64,000 nt of DNA, from contig NC_013083.1 in assembly GCF_000142805.1 (NCBI RefSeq), forward strand, positions 930,001-994,000. Direction: 5' to 3'. Of the stretch, positions 1 through 10,156 are shown piece after piece. The DNA comes from Lachancea thermotolerans CBS 6340. Lineage: Eukaryota; Ascomycota; Saccharomycetes; Saccharomycetales; Saccharomycetaceae. The notes under the pieces were generated by a model. It was not told where the DNA came from. It searched no databases and saw only the letters and a list, made by a program, of their open reading frames with translations. The position numbers and the translations under genes were made by a program. How positions within the stretch are numbered: position 1 is the stretch's first letter; every line of letters starts with the position of its first letter.

Positions 1-81
1 ATTGATCAAAAACGATTGACAATATATATCCCAGAGACAATTTATTGATAAGACACAACACCTTTGAGGGTATCTCACAGA

Positions 82-1080
82 ATGGCCCAACCGACAGCTG
101 AAGACCGTAAAGGACTTTACGAGTCAGCGATTGCATTCTTGAATGATCCCAATGTTTCAGATGCGCCCCTCACCAAAAAGATTGAGTTTCTACAATCCAA
201 AGGGTTAACTCGAGAAGAGATTGACCAGGCGATAAAAGAGGCGAAGTCAGGGCCTTCTCCTAATAGTGCCGAACCCAAGGATGCAGCCGTCGACCAGGGC
301 AGGCATGCAGACTATGTGTACGAGGCAATCCCACCGCCATTACCAAAACGTGATTGGAAGGACTATTTTGTAATGGCCACAGCTAGCGCGGGACTATGCT
401 ACGGGGTATACCAACTTGCCAAGCTTTATGTCATCCCTAACATCTTACCTGATAGCAAGTCCAAACTGGAGCAAGATAAGGAGCAAATCATGCAGCAATT
501 TGACAAGATGGAACAGCTTCTCTCAACGGTTGAACAGGACCACAGCTCACAAATGAAGAAAGAAGAACAGAAGTTCAAAGAGCTCGATGAGGTAGTAGTA
601 GAGCTACAAACAGCACTAGAAGGAAACGCTAGGACGAGGGAGAAACTGGAAGACGACGTACGAATCCTAAGACTTGAAATCGAGGGACTACAGAAGAACT
701 TGAATTCCTTCATCCTTGAGAACACGGACAGCCCAGCTATTCGCAAGCTCAATGATGAGATCTTGTCCTTGAAGAACCTCATGAAGAACAGCACATTGCT
801 CAAATCTGCCACGCCCTCTGAAAACGACAAGTCGCCAGTCCCAGGAGCCGAGGCTATCCCCTCAGCCTCAGAAATTTTGGCTAAAATGAACATACCTAAA
901 AAGAATGATAGTGAAGCGCCAGCATGGAAGAAGAGTAGAGATGCCATGGCCGCTCACAAAGACACTGCACTCCCTGAGTGGCAGAAAACAGCCGCTGAAA
1001 AGGCGCACACGCCCATCCCAGAATGGCAAAAGGCTATGTTCAATGCGGAGTCGCCAAGCCCAGAGGAGTCAGTTTCTTAA
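82..1080 (+). CDS. PEX14: Peroxin 14, peroxisomal import docking protein
   Basis: The 332-residue product is the central docking component of the peroxisomal matrix protein import machinery; it binds the cargo receptors Pex5/Pex7 and partners Pex13 and Pex17 at the peroxisomal membrane. Visible: an N-terminal receptor-binding helical domain (about residues 6-60), a proline-rich SH3 ligand PPPLPKR near residue 85 followed by RDWKDYF, a single hydrophobic segment (about 95-115), and a long charged coiled coil (about 125-230). The C-terminus has three spaced tryptophan repeats (PAWKK, PEWQK, PEWQK). The frame is open six codons further upstream from a TTG; I chose the first ATG at 82. S. cerevisiae Pex14 is 341 residues, so the length fits. 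It lies head-to-tail with NUT1, as YGL153W-YGL151W do. Confidence 0.93.
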   Translation: MAQPTAEDRKGLYESAIAFLNDPNVSDAPLTKKIEFLQSKGLTREEIDQAIKEAKSGPSPNSAEPKDAAVDQGRHADYVYEAIPPPLPKRDWKDYFVMATASAGLCYGVYQLAKLYVIPNILPDSKSKLEQDKEQIMQQFDKMEQLLSTVEQDHSSQMKKEEQKFKELDEVVVELQTALEGNARTREKLEDDVRILRLEIEGLQKNLNSFILENTDSPAIRKLNDEILSLKNLMKNSTLLKSATPSENDKSPVPGAEAIPSASEILAKMNIPKKNDSEAPAWKKSRDAMAAHKDTALPEWQKTAAEKAHTPIPEWQKAMFNAESPSPEESVS

Positions 1081-1286
1081 TGGTAAGGATTGTTGGCATG
1101 AAGGCCTTCCTATGTAATGTATAATGAAGTAAGTCGTCGTGTACGGATGGTCTTTTTCACGCATTGTAGATCTTGAATCAGTCTAGGATATCGCCTGTTC
1201 GAATTGATTTGGACCCACTCAAAGGGAAGATTGAACCAGAGGTTCGCCAACTGCCTCTTTCTAGATTATTTTGGCTTGAAAGCAGT

Positions 1287-4200
1287 ATGGATGAAAATCA
1301 AGACCCAATTTATTCATTGGCTTTGAATTGCTCGAGAAGGCGACTACCTTCGAACCTGTTCGTGAACTTTTATAATGAGCTCGTCAATGAAAAGTATGGG
1401 TCCATGATCAATAGTGGAGAGGAAACAGATGCTGACATAAAACAGACTAATGTTTGCGAGAAAATATCGTCAAGCCTCCTGCGACTGCTGGATGCAGAGA
1501 AGCACTTTTTGATCGTTGATTATGTTGTGGAGGTTCTTTTCATCAACTATAATAAAGAGCTTGTTAAGGAGCTACTGCCTCAGCTTTACTCCATTAAGGA
1601 TAGCTCGCAGCTTGTTCTTTTCCTTTCTAAAGCTAGCGCCTTTTTTTTGCGACTTACAGATAAACTTGTAATTGACCAAATATGCGGCGACTTGGGCAAC
1701 GTAATTGTGCCCTCAATTTTATCCTCTAGCTTCAATACACAGGGTGAGGAGCTGATAGTGGCGATTGCCAAATTCCTACGGAACGTTTTAAGCCTTTCAA
1801 GCAACCCCATTGCTATTTCAGATCCTAAAGTCGGAGACAGGGTTCGGGAATTACTGAACTGTCTCAGCAAGATAAACCGATTGTTGTATAAAAAGGTTGC
1901 GGGCGACTTCGATTCACTACTAAGGCTTGGGGGCTCTGCGCCGCCTACTGCTAGGGAAGAACGGCATGGAGTGAGCTCGCCATCCATTATATCCCCTAGG
2001 TATCTTGAAAGTCCTATCAATGTTACAAAACAGCCTCAATCCCTTATCCCTAGTTCAGTAAATCATCAAACTGTTAAACTGGCTAGGTACTGTAAAAATC
2101 TATGGCTAAACAGCAGGATAATGGGCTGGCGTACAAATGACGTGGCATTTGTTACAAAATATTCTAAAATTGAAGCAGAGATTATGAAGAAAACTTCACC
2201 TTCACAACTAAACGTCGAAGCAGCAATGAAAGATCTCATTGAAACAGCATTCACCTCGTTTGCTCAGTTCGTTAGCAACAAGCAGTATCATCAAGCTAAT
2301 TCTGCTTTCAACCTTTTAGAACGACAGTGGAATATTTTCATAACCAAACAACTTCCACTTCACATAATGGAGAACGCATCTGATATGCCACACATAGTCA
2401 TTAATGCGCTCGAAAATATTGACCACAAGGTTGTTAAAGCGTTGAAATCATACGCCTCTGATAAAGATGATGCCAAGAATAGAGGAGAAGACCTTTTCGA
2501 TGATTTGCCTAACAAAAACACAGACATTAGGCACGATTTTTTGAAAAGCCTTATCATGATAGGACTGCAGCCAGCTGCTGTTTTGAATGACTTTCTGAGA
2601 GAAGATCAGGTAGTGGACACCAAATCGCTTCCCACTAATGATACTGTAGTCATCAAGAATGCGCAAGGTGTCAAAGAAACGGTTGACAACTTCTCTCAGT
2701 TCATAAAAGACACAATAGAAGACCTCGACGCGGAGTCCATGTTTGAAGCAACAGATGGTTCATTAGGGAACGCAGACAATGGGATTATGCAAATTTTACG
2801 CAAGTTCGAGACGCTGGCTGCCACTAAGCAAAAGGACCTCGCCAATGTTTTCTATGATCTTTTCCGCGAATCAGTTAGCTCGTTTGACTGCAAAACTTTC
2901 TCCAAGACGTGCTGTTTAATGTGTTTTAACATGTCACATTCTTTAACCACAATGTTTGCGTTCGTTAATCCACAAAAGTTCCTAGCTGTTGCCATTGAGT
3001 TTGTTGATCAAATATGGGAAAGCAGCGTCAGGAAGGCAAGTGCTGGTTTGAATGATGAATCTGACTTCGAGCCTAACACTGAATTCGTATGCTTTACTTA
3101 TGCATTAATATTCATCGTACAAGTGGTAGGAACCTACAACGTTTCGTTGATTGAGGCCTTATCGACTTCGAGCTCGGACCCACAGAGCTCTTTTATCGTC
3201 AACTATATCACGAAATTAGGAGATATTGCACCTGCTTTGAAACTAAACTCCACTCTTGACTCCTCAGAAGTCTTGAAAAGTTGGGTTAGAGATTTGTTTA
3301 TCAATGGTTCAATTTCTGATTCTTTGATGAAAAGCGCTAACGTCAAAGACTTGGCGGTCCTTATCCCCTTTATTTTTAAAGAAAGCCTTTCAGCTGTTGA
3401 ATCAGGGTCAATACGAGACATTTCGGCCCTAGTTGGAGGCTTTGAGTATTTCCTCCAGCCGTTTTTGATTGTTGGTCTTATAGGTATCGTTTTCTGGACA
3501 GAACAGTACCTGACCACGCTACGAAGCAAGGATCTCGCTAAAGATCTATTAGAGTCAATATTTGATATGCTGAACTCTGTACTGAATCCTTCCACTTTAA
3601 ATGATGAGTCGAGACCACTTCATACCCTTATATTGAGGTTGAACACTGTTCAGTTGTTGAAAGCCACGAGGGCTTTCCAGACGCAGACTCAATCTAGCTA
3701 TGGAACTTATTCTTCCGATTCTGAGGGAAGCACTAAAGTCGATTCTTTAATATCACACCTAGAGCAAGTGGCTCGCTCTAGTATCCTATACAACGTTGAT
3801 TCGAGTGTGATAAACTCTGAGATTGGTTATCAGAGAAAAGACATTAACTACACTCCCTTCGCAATCACGGCTGACAACTCGATAAACAGCATTTTGACGA
3901 ATCAGGTCAATTCTTTCTGGAACTTGCATAGTAGCACCTACTACAACATTGACTATCTTTTTGCATTAATAGACATTATCACACCACAGAGGTTCTTGGA
4001 GGACATGTTGGTCGTTCTTCAACATAAAACTACAGATGCTGCTCTCCCTAATTCTAGAACCAAGGGCTCTGATGGGGAAAACCTCTTCTATCTCGACTAT
4101 TTTTTTTACTTCTTGGTCAGCCATGATGTTATGAAGGCAGAAAATAAGACAGACATTCTTCAGTACATGAGCTCGACAGCAGAGAGTGATTTAATTTTTC

Positions 4201-4514
4201 GAAAACCAGCTCATGAATTTCAACCTTCGGCTAAGGTGGAACAGCCTTCTGACGAGGATTTCGATATGCTCTTTGGTGAGGACACAAGTATACCCGGAAA
4301 TGAAAGCGAAGCTAATATTAATGAAATTAAGGCGGATGAGATCTCGCCAATAAATCCTGAATTTCTGAGGTGCTCATTTGCAGCGGTGTTGCACTGTTCG
4401 CTACTAGCGAACAAAGCTGCACTGGAGTCGGGGCATACCAGTGAGGTTGCAGTCGATCAACTGACTCAGTTACATGATAAATATATTGAGATTTTGAAAT
4501 CGAGCACAGTTTGA
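1287..4514 (+). CDS. NUT1: Mediator tail subunit Med5/Nut1
   Basis: This 1075-residue protein is the Med5 subunit of the Mediator tail module, which links activators and repressors to RNA polymerase II. It is mostly helical with no catalytic motif, and is recognised by overall similarity and position between PEX14 and INO80. The open frame runs upstream to a TTG at 1173, but S. cerevisiae Nut1 starts with a short Met-Glu-rich stretch before YNLALKCAERQL, matching MDENQDPIYSLALNCSRRR here; so the ATG at 1287 is chosen and the 38 upstream in-frame codons are treated as untranslated. There is an acidic segment near residues 985-1010 (EDFDMLFGED). Convergent with INO80, whose stop lies about 110 bases away. 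Confidence 0.9.
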   Translation: MDENQDPIYSLALNCSRRRLPSNLFVNFYNELVNEKYGSMINSGEETDADIKQTNVCEKISSSLLRLLDAEKHFLIVDYVVEVLFINYNKELVKELLPQLYSIKDSSQLVLFLSKASAFFLRLTDKLVIDQICGDLGNVIVPSILSSSFNTQGEELIVAIAKFLRNVLSLSSNPIAISDPKVGDRVRELLNCLSKINRLLYKKVAGDFDSLLRLGGSAPPTAREERHGVSSPSIISPRYLESPINVTKQPQSLIPSSVNHQTVKLARYCKNLWLNSRIMGWRTNDVAFVTKYSKIEAEIMKKTSPSQLNVEAAMKDLIETAFTSFAQFVSNKQYHQANSAFNLLERQWNIFITKQLPLHIMENASDMPHIVINALENIDHKVVKALKSYASDKDDAKNRGEDLFDDLPNKNTDIRHDFLKSLIMIGLQPAAVLNDFLREDQVVDTKSLPTNDTVVIKNAQGVKETVDNFSQFIKDTIEDLDAESMFEATDGSLGNADNGIMQILRKFETLAATKQKDLANVFYDLFRESVSSFDCKTFSKTCCLMCFNMSHSLTTMFAFVNPQKFLAVAIEFVDQIWESSVRKASAGLNDESDFEPNTEFVCFTYALIFIVQVVGTYNVSLIEALSTSSSDPQSSFIVNYITKLGDIAPALKLNSTLDSSEVLKSWVRDLFINGSISDSLMKSANVKDLAVLIPFIFKESLSAVESGSIRDISALVGGFEYFLQPFLIVGLIGIVFWTEQYLTTLRSKDLAKDLLESIFDMLNSVLNPSTLNDESRPLHTLILRLNTVQLLKATRAFQTQTQSSYGTYSSDSEGSTKVDSLISHLEQVARSSILYNVDSSVINSEIGYQRKDINYTPFAITADNSINSILTNQVNSFWNLHSSTYYNIDYLFALIDIITPQRFLEDMLVVLQHKTTDAALPNSRTKGSDGENLFYLDYFFYFLVSHDVMKAENKTDILQYMSSTAESDLIFRKPAHEFQPSAKVEQPSDEDFDMLFGEDTSIPGNESEANINEIKADEISPINPEFLRCSFAAVLHCSLLANKAALESGHTSEVAVDQLTQLHDKYIEILKSSTV

Positions 4515-4625
4515 TTACTAAAATTGCATTTCAATGGACTGACTTATGAAGTTCTCTGAATTTTATGTAATGCCAAAATACTAAAATATCGTTAGAATTT
4601 ACAACATGCACTTTTGCAAGATTCC

Positions 4626-7600
4626 CTAGCCGCTTGCATCGACTGTTTGAATATCCTTATCCTGTGTTTTGCCTTCCATTACGACCTGTTGGACATGCTC
4701 CTTCTGCTTAGCTCTATCACGCATCCGCTCTTCGATGGTCCCGCGTATTAATAATCTGTAAACAGTAACTTGCCTTGTTTGACCAAGCCTGTGAGCTCTA
4801 TCCATGGCCTGCGAATCAATTGTCGGGTTCCAATCTGAATCATAAAATATAACAGTGTCCGCAGCTGTTAAGTTTATACCCAAGCCGCCTGCTCTGGTAC
4901 TCAGGAGAAAGATGAATATATCAGGCTTTGTTTGCCAGTCATGAACAAGGTCCCTTCTGTCTTCAAGTTTAGAAGAGCCATCCAATCTGATGTGTTTATA
5001 CTGTCTGTAGGTCAAATACTCCTCCATTAAGTCCATCATTTTGGTCATCTGGAAATATATCAAAACACGATGATCGCCCTTCTTGAGGTCGACCAGAAGT
5101 TCATCCAGCTTTTTGAGCTTAGTGGACTCTGTGATAAACCTGTCCATTGAGGGCATGGATATAGCAGATGAAAAATTCTTGTTGAGCGCTTCTGGATAGC
5201 ATTCTGAAATTGGAAACTGAGAAACGGGCAGTTGGAACTTTGTGCGTAATTCGTATTGGGTTTGAGCGGGTATCCTATTCAAAGCTTGGCACAAAAATGG
5301 ATCAAATAGCTCAAGGTGCTTCTCATGAGAGAAATAATTGGAGTTTGATACCTCTAGGTTGATAGGTGGAGCACTGACAGCAGGATGGTAGGCTGGTTGC
5401 CACGAGTTCATGTATTCATCTTCGTAGACTCCCTGCTTTATATTGAGTAAAGAATCGAGGACCCCCTTTGTGGATGATTTGCTCAGAGTAACAAGATTTC
5501 TCCTCTCATCTTCAACAATAAAGGAGTTCTTATTTAGCTCCCTCAGCTGTGTCTTGTCATCGTAAACTGAGAGTAATTTGCTGCCCTCAGACAGTTTATC
5601 TTCATTTAGTTTCAGAGCCCTCTGGACTATCGGCTGGTGCGATAAGTCCTTAATTTCCCCTTGTGAATAGCCTGTTAGGCAAGATAAAGTCATGCATAGG
5701 CTTCTGGAGTTAGAAGGATGGAAAATGTTAAAAGTGTGATTCAAGATCTTATTCCTAACATCTGAGTCGTTTTGAAAGTTGGGGGCAATCAGTTCATCAA
5801 AAACCAACCGAGGAATCTGATAAGTGATGGAGTTCCGTGCAGAGTAGTCGACATCAATCAAATCTCCCTCCCTCAGAAGTGAGCCACTCTTACCGAAATT
5901 GGTGAATGCTAGTGGAGAACGAACATCTTCTCTCTCAAATAGATCAGGATGGTTACAGACCTTCCTGAACTGCATGACAGTGTTGACAATATTCTGGTCC
6001 GAGGAAGCTTCATCATTACCAGCGGCATTTTCTATGGCGTCATATGCTGCGGACATCTGGGACCTCAAGACTTGATATAACTTATTTTGTCTTCTGGTGA
6101 GATCGCACATAACATCGATTTCAATCTTTTCGCCCAGTTCAGACTGGACGTTCTTCTTTATACGCCTCAGCATGAATGGTTTCAATATCATATGCAGTCG
6201 GCGCAACTGTTGCTGGTTCAACTTTGTATTTGACTGGGCATGCGATTCAATATCTTTAGAGAACCAATCGCTAAATTCATCATGAGAATCGAACAAAGAA
6301 GGCATAATAAAATGAAGTAAAGCCCAAAGCTCTTGCATACTATTTTGAATCGGAGTTCCGGTCAAGAGCAATCTGTTACGACAATGGAAGCTTAACAGGT
6401 TTTTCCAGCGTGATGACTGAGATGACTTAATAGCCTGCGCTTCATCAAGAATCATGTACTGCCATTTCATTTTTTGCAAATAGGCTGCGTCCGATACAAC
6501 CATCTGATATGAGGTAACCATAACATGGAAGGGTGCATCTTTTCCGTAACGGAATTGCTTCCTATCCCAAAATCTTCTCAAAATTTTACGGTCGTTACCG
6601 TTTCCCCAATAGGGCAGAATTTTGAAGTCTGGAAGAAATTTCGAAATCTCATTAACCCAGTTGTGTAATGTGGACGCGGGAGTAACCACAATAAATGGGC
6701 CCCATATATTATGGTTTTCTGCGAGATGTGCTAAGACCGATATGGATTGCACAGTTTTCCCTAAACCCATTTCATCGGCCAAAATACCGTTAATACCTTG
6801 GTCGTATAAATTAGCCAGCCAATTAAGACCTTTGAGCTGATATTCTTTTAGTGTGCATGTAAGAAGCCTTGGCTGATCAATAGTGATCTCACCAAGGGAG
6901 GTCGGATTTTGGAAATTGAGCTCGTCCTCCTCGTCAGGGTTGGAGTCGAATTCTCTTGCTTTTGCTTGTGTGGCTAACAGGGCACTAGAAGCATTTTGAG
7001 CCGCTTTGAGTCTTAAGTTTTCGTCATCTTCATTGTCGAAGTCTATACTGTGGAAGTCTGTTTTGGCAGCCTGTGTCTTCGAAAGGTCAATATTGTGGCC
7101 GCCGCCATTTGCTTGCTTGAGGTTGGAATCAGCCATTGAACCTTCGATTTCATCAGTTTTTATCTTGCGCCCAATAAAGTGTGAATACAGTTCGGTCTGA
7201 GTTATTAAAAAGTTCAATTTCCTGGCTTGCCGTTTATTTTCACGTTCTTCTTCTTCTTTTTTAGCCTGGTCAAGAGCTTCTTTCTCGGCCTTCTTTTTGA
7301 GGTCTCTCTCTTCACGCTCATTCTTCTTCCAAAAGCTTGACATCTCCCGTACACCCCTACGGGCCTTTGTTTGGAAATCTTTCAGCTGGCGGAAATTCCT
7401 CAACTGCCATTTTCTAGCCTCTCTGGCGACAAGCGAGGAGGTTTTTTTGAAGTTCACGTTTCTACTGGACTGGGTTTGTTGTACCAAACGTGCGACTTTC
7501 GCTGAGTCTTTCCTCGCCATATCTTTCCAAATGGTAAAGTAAGTTGTGTCATAATGCCTCTGGATACCACGAGCTTCTTTTATGGTCATTTTCAGGCCGT

Positions 7601-8645
7601 AAGTTGGTAGACCCTCAATGGAAGAGGGGATTTGGGCCTCGTCGCCCTTGCCCCCGACTTTGCGCTTCTTAGCAGTCGATTCGTTGGCGTCTTCCTCCTG
7701 CGCCCGCTTGTTTTCGGCTAGCAGCCTCTTGAGCTGCCTTACGTGATACTGTTTCAGCGTTAGCTTGACCTCCAGCTTCTCGTCTGACACATACTCTATA
7801 ATGGTGGAATTCGTGAAGCGCCGCTTCTTTGCCTTAACGTTCTTGTTTTTGTTGACCATGCGGGCGATCTCACGTCTGATCTTGGCGCGCTCTGATGAAA
7901 GATCGACCTTTTTCGATTTTGATGGGAACTCCCCCTTTTCGTCCTCCAAGTAAAAGTCCTTGTCGTTGTCGTCGTCATCAGGGAACAGAACTTCCTCGTC
8001 ATGTTCTGGCTCTTCTTCAATCTCGGCCTCTTCGTCTTCATCCTCATCAATCTCTTCATCGTCTTCGTTTTCGTCTTCGGCGCCGTCCCCATGCCCATCA
8101 AAGTCTGTAGAACGGCTTTGGGGGTTCGAGTTTCCATTCAGTGTTTTGTTGTCTTTTGGTTCGCTCTTGATTGCAACCCGGCTTCTGTCGCCGTGCTGAT
8201 TTTGGCTCTGCGCCGCCTGCGCCGCTTGCGCCGCTTGCGCCTTTTTCTGGTGCCGCTCTTGTTCTAGAGTTTCCTGGCGCTCTTTTTCCTGCTGAAGGCG
8301 TTCCTGCTCCTGTTCCTGTTGCTGCTTAAGTCGCAGCTCACGCTGCTGCCGGATCACCTCTTCTTTGCGTGCCGCGTATTCTTGGAACTGCTCCCATTCC
8401 CGCCTTGTGGAATCCATATTGGAAATGAGTTTTTCGCATCCGTTAGAGCCCAGCTCGCGCGACTGGTTGTTCCATTCCGTCACAAGCTCGAACTCCTGGT
8501 AGCTGAGCATTTTCCAGTCTTGATAGCGTTGTTCCTTGATGTCCCGCGCTCCTAAAGCTCTGAACTCCTGGTTCAGATCCTTCACGAAGCTCTGCCTCTG
8601 TGATGGATTAGCGTCATCCTCGTTAAGCAATGCGGCTAGCGACAT
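4626..8645 (-). CDS. INO80: INO80 chromatin-remodelling ATPase
   Basis: Catalytic subunit of the INO80 complex, which slides and edits nucleosomes in transcription, replication and DNA repair; 1339 residues against about 1489 in S. cerevisiae. The N-terminal third is low-complexity: a Gln/Glu/Arg coiled coil, a short AAQ repeat (about residues 135-145) and a long acidic run (about 185-235). A DBINO-type basic region follows (about 350-480). The Snf2 ATPase has Walker A DEMGLGKT near residue 626 and a Walker B DEAQ near 735 (DEAQ rather than DEAH), then the family's large insertion, and motifs V/VI STRAGGLGINL near 1250 and QAMDRAHRLGQ. The start is the first ATG. It is convergent with NUT1, as in S. 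cerevisiae, but the neighbour on the other side (ARO2 there) is not present here. Confidence 0.96.
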   Translation of the reverse strand: MSLAALLNEDDANPSQRQSFVKDLNQEFRALGARDIKEQRYQDWKMLSYQEFELVTEWNNQSRELGSNGCEKLISNMDSTRREWEQFQEYAARKEEVIRQQRELRLKQQQEQEQERLQQEKERQETLEQERHQKKAQAAQAAQAAQSQNQHGDRSRVAIKSEPKDNKTLNGNSNPQSRSTDFDGHGDGAEDENEDDEEIDEDEDEEAEIEEEPEHDEEVLFPDDDDNDKDFYLEDEKGEFPSKSKKVDLSSERAKIRREIARMVNKNKNVKAKKRRFTNSTIIEYVSDEKLEVKLTLKQYHVRQLKRLLAENKRAQEEDANESTAKKRKVGGKGDEAQIPSSIEGLPTYGLKMTIKEARGIQRHYDTTYFTIWKDMARKDSAKVARLVQQTQSSRNVNFKKTSSLVAREARKWQLRNFRQLKDFQTKARRGVREMSSFWKKNEREERDLKKKAEKEALDQAKKEEEERENKRQARKLNFLITQTELYSHFIGRKIKTDEIEGSMADSNLKQANGGGHNIDLSKTQAAKTDFHSIDFDNEDDENLRLKAAQNASSALLATQAKAREFDSNPDEEDELNFQNPTSLGEITIDQPRLLTCTLKEYQLKGLNWLANLYDQGINGILADEMGLGKTVQSISVLAHLAENHNIWGPFIVVTPASTLHNWVNEISKFLPDFKILPYWGNGNDRKILRRFWDRKQFRYGKDAPFHVMVTSYQMVVSDAAYLQKMKWQYMILDEAQAIKSSQSSRWKNLLSFHCRNRLLLTGTPIQNSMQELWALLHFIMPSLFDSHDEFSDWFSKDIESHAQSNTKLNQQQLRRLHMILKPFMLRRIKKNVQSELGEKIEIDVMCDLTRRQNKLYQVLRSQMSAAYDAIENAAGNDEASSDQNIVNTVMQFRKVCNHPDLFEREDVRSPLAFTNFGKSGSLLREGDLIDVDYSARNSITYQIPRLVFDELIAPNFQNDSDVRNKILNHTFNIFHPSNSRSLCMTLSCLTGYSQGEIKDLSHQPIVQRALKLNEDKLSEGSKLLSVYDDKTQLRELNKNSFIVEDERRNLVTLSKSSTKGVLDSLLNIKQGVYEDEYMNSWQPAYHPAVSAPPINLEVSNSNYFSHEKHLELFDPFLCQALNRIPAQTQYELRTKFQLPVSQFPISECYPEALNKNFSSAISMPSMDRFITESTKLKKLDELLVDLKKGDHRVLIYFQMTKMMDLMEEYLTYRQYKHIRLDGSSKLEDRRDLVHDWQTKPDIFIFLLSTRAGGLGINLTAADTVIFYDSDWNPTIDSQAMDRAHRLGQTRQVTVYRLLIRGTIEERMRDRAKQKEHVQQVVMEGKTQDKDIQTVDASG
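8210..8245 (-). repeat. Repeat coding for AAQ units in INO80
   Basis: Nine-base units (GCCGCTTGC-like on the plus strand) in tandem code for three AAQ repeats in the Ino80 N-terminal region. A slippage-prone, probably neutral expansion. Confidence 0.7.
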
Positions 8646-10156
8646 ACTCTTGCGTGCTCACCCTGCTGATCCGTAGTTCTCTTACTGAGTAACGGTCTAG
8701 GGGCCTTGATCTGATTCGGTTATGCTACTGAATCGCCACCGCTGCTAGGGTAGTGTAATGCGAGAAAATTTTTCGTAGTTCCCGTTCTCACCGCGCCGGG
8801 TTCGTACCTTCAATTGTTTGATCCTTGTGGTTGGAGAAACAACAAAACCCGAAATCCTATTTCATCTTTAGGAGCCACGCTACCTGGACAGACCTTGAAA
8901 AAAATTTTGCGTGTGCGCTCATAGAGATGTTACGATGAGAGTTTAAAGGCTTAACCACGGCAAAAGCAAGGAGGCCGCTTACTGCGCACAAAACACAAGA
9001 ATTAAAAGACAGCATGCGGATGAGAGAGAGAGCTCAAGGAGTGAGTACCAAGGGCTTAACAGAGCCGCAGAACTACGGAAAAGCCATCAAGAGAGTCTAA
9101 AAGACGGGAATTGCACAGGGTTAACTGGAAGACAGATGATGGCTTTCTTTTGAGACGCAGTCCTCTCTTTTTTAACTTTGGACCTGTTCTATGTTACGCT
9201 TGTGCAATTCAGAGGGGGGTCGAGTTTGTAAAATGTTGGCATGGGAATCATCGTTCGTTTATAGTGATTCGCATATGTCCTACTTAAACAAGTAAGCTGA
9301 AGGTCTCAACAGGTGGCGCCTGTTCGCAGCTAGCGCGGTATGTAACTCATTACTCAGCAAAGCTTTGTAGGACAGCAGGGCTTCTGTACCTGGCTAAATA
9401 ATTCATATCATTACGTACGCATGTGAGACTCTTATTGAGGGAAATCAGCCATTGAGATCAACCTTCGCTGGTAACCACTAACATGCGCTACTGATTCGGT
9501 ATCGACCATGGTTGGGTTATCCATGTGGGGGTGTGTTACTATGTGCTGCTCATCGCTTTCGTCGCGTTAAACGGCTCGCGGGATGGATGGGCAGTCATTG
9601 CCATATCTTAGAGAGGTGATAGCCACAGTTGCTGCCTGGTTTCTTACGGCTTGTCTTTGCTTCGGTGTGCGCCTTCTGCGGAAGGAGTGGCTACGAACGG
9701 TCAGGTTTCATTTCTGCTAATGTTAGCTGAGTTGCTAAAACATGTAATTTATCTAGTTATCAGGCGGGAAAAAATTCCAAGGGGACAAAATTCCTGATTA
9801 CTCCCCGCGTCACTTTTAGGAAACCGCTAATTCCACGACTTAGACAAAATCTTTCATGCTCATGCCCCTGCACTGATCGTAGTTTCCATTTCTCTAGAAT
9901 TCGGCTCTTCACCTCTCTCTCTCTCTCACAGGTTGCAAGGGAGATCACTGTACGATAATTCCTGACCATTTTACGACAAGGACCCATGAAGACATACGGA
10001 AGACTTGCTCATACAATAAGGGGTTTAATTTCATTAACATGATGCTATTTAGATTATATCCTTCCAAGTTTGCCGGACAATGCGATTAGCGGTACGTGTG
10101 AATCATTGGAAGTGATTATTACAGCGTTGGCGAAGAACGTGACTGAGCGCGCCCCA
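8646..10156. other. Intergenic 1.5 kb between INO80 start and sugar porter end
   Basis: No convincing coding frame. Since only one promoter (INO80) is needed here, 1.5 kb is long for this genome. It holds AAAATTTTT (8765-8773), TGAAAAAAATTTT (8896-8908) and CGATGAGA (8933-8940), which resemble RRPE and PAC elements of ribosome-biogenesis promoters; a Rap1-like 12-mer (9523-9534, minus strand); a (CT)n run near 9912-9928; and several short perfect stem-loops between 9308 and 9693 (see separate entry). Function beyond the INO80 promoter is unknown. Confidence 0.6.
9300..9745 (+). ncRNA. Possible structured non-coding RNA (unidentified)
   Basis: A segment with no open frame but with nested complementarity. 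AACAGG (9308-9313) pairs with CCTGTT (9319-9324) around a 5-base loop; CATGG (9507-9511) pairs with CCATG (9521-9525); TAGCCAC (9620-9626) pairs with GTGGCTA (9687-9693), enclosing CCTTC-TGCG-GAAGG (9672-9685), a compact tetraloop hairpin. Strand is arbitrary, since such stems read the same on both. I compared it from memory with U1, U2, U4, U5, U6, U3, snR30, RNase P, RNase MRP and SRP RNAs and recognised none. It could be an unrecognised snoRNA or only a chance cluster. Confidence 0.2.

Noticed and set aside
426-947. A 173-codon minus frame inside PEX14
   Set aside because: Antisense shadow of the coiled-coil region; Ser/Phe/Cys-rich with no support.
1173-1286. 38 upstream in-frame codons of NUT1
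   Set aside because: They begin with TTG, and the S. cerevisiae protein starts at the equivalent of the later ATG.
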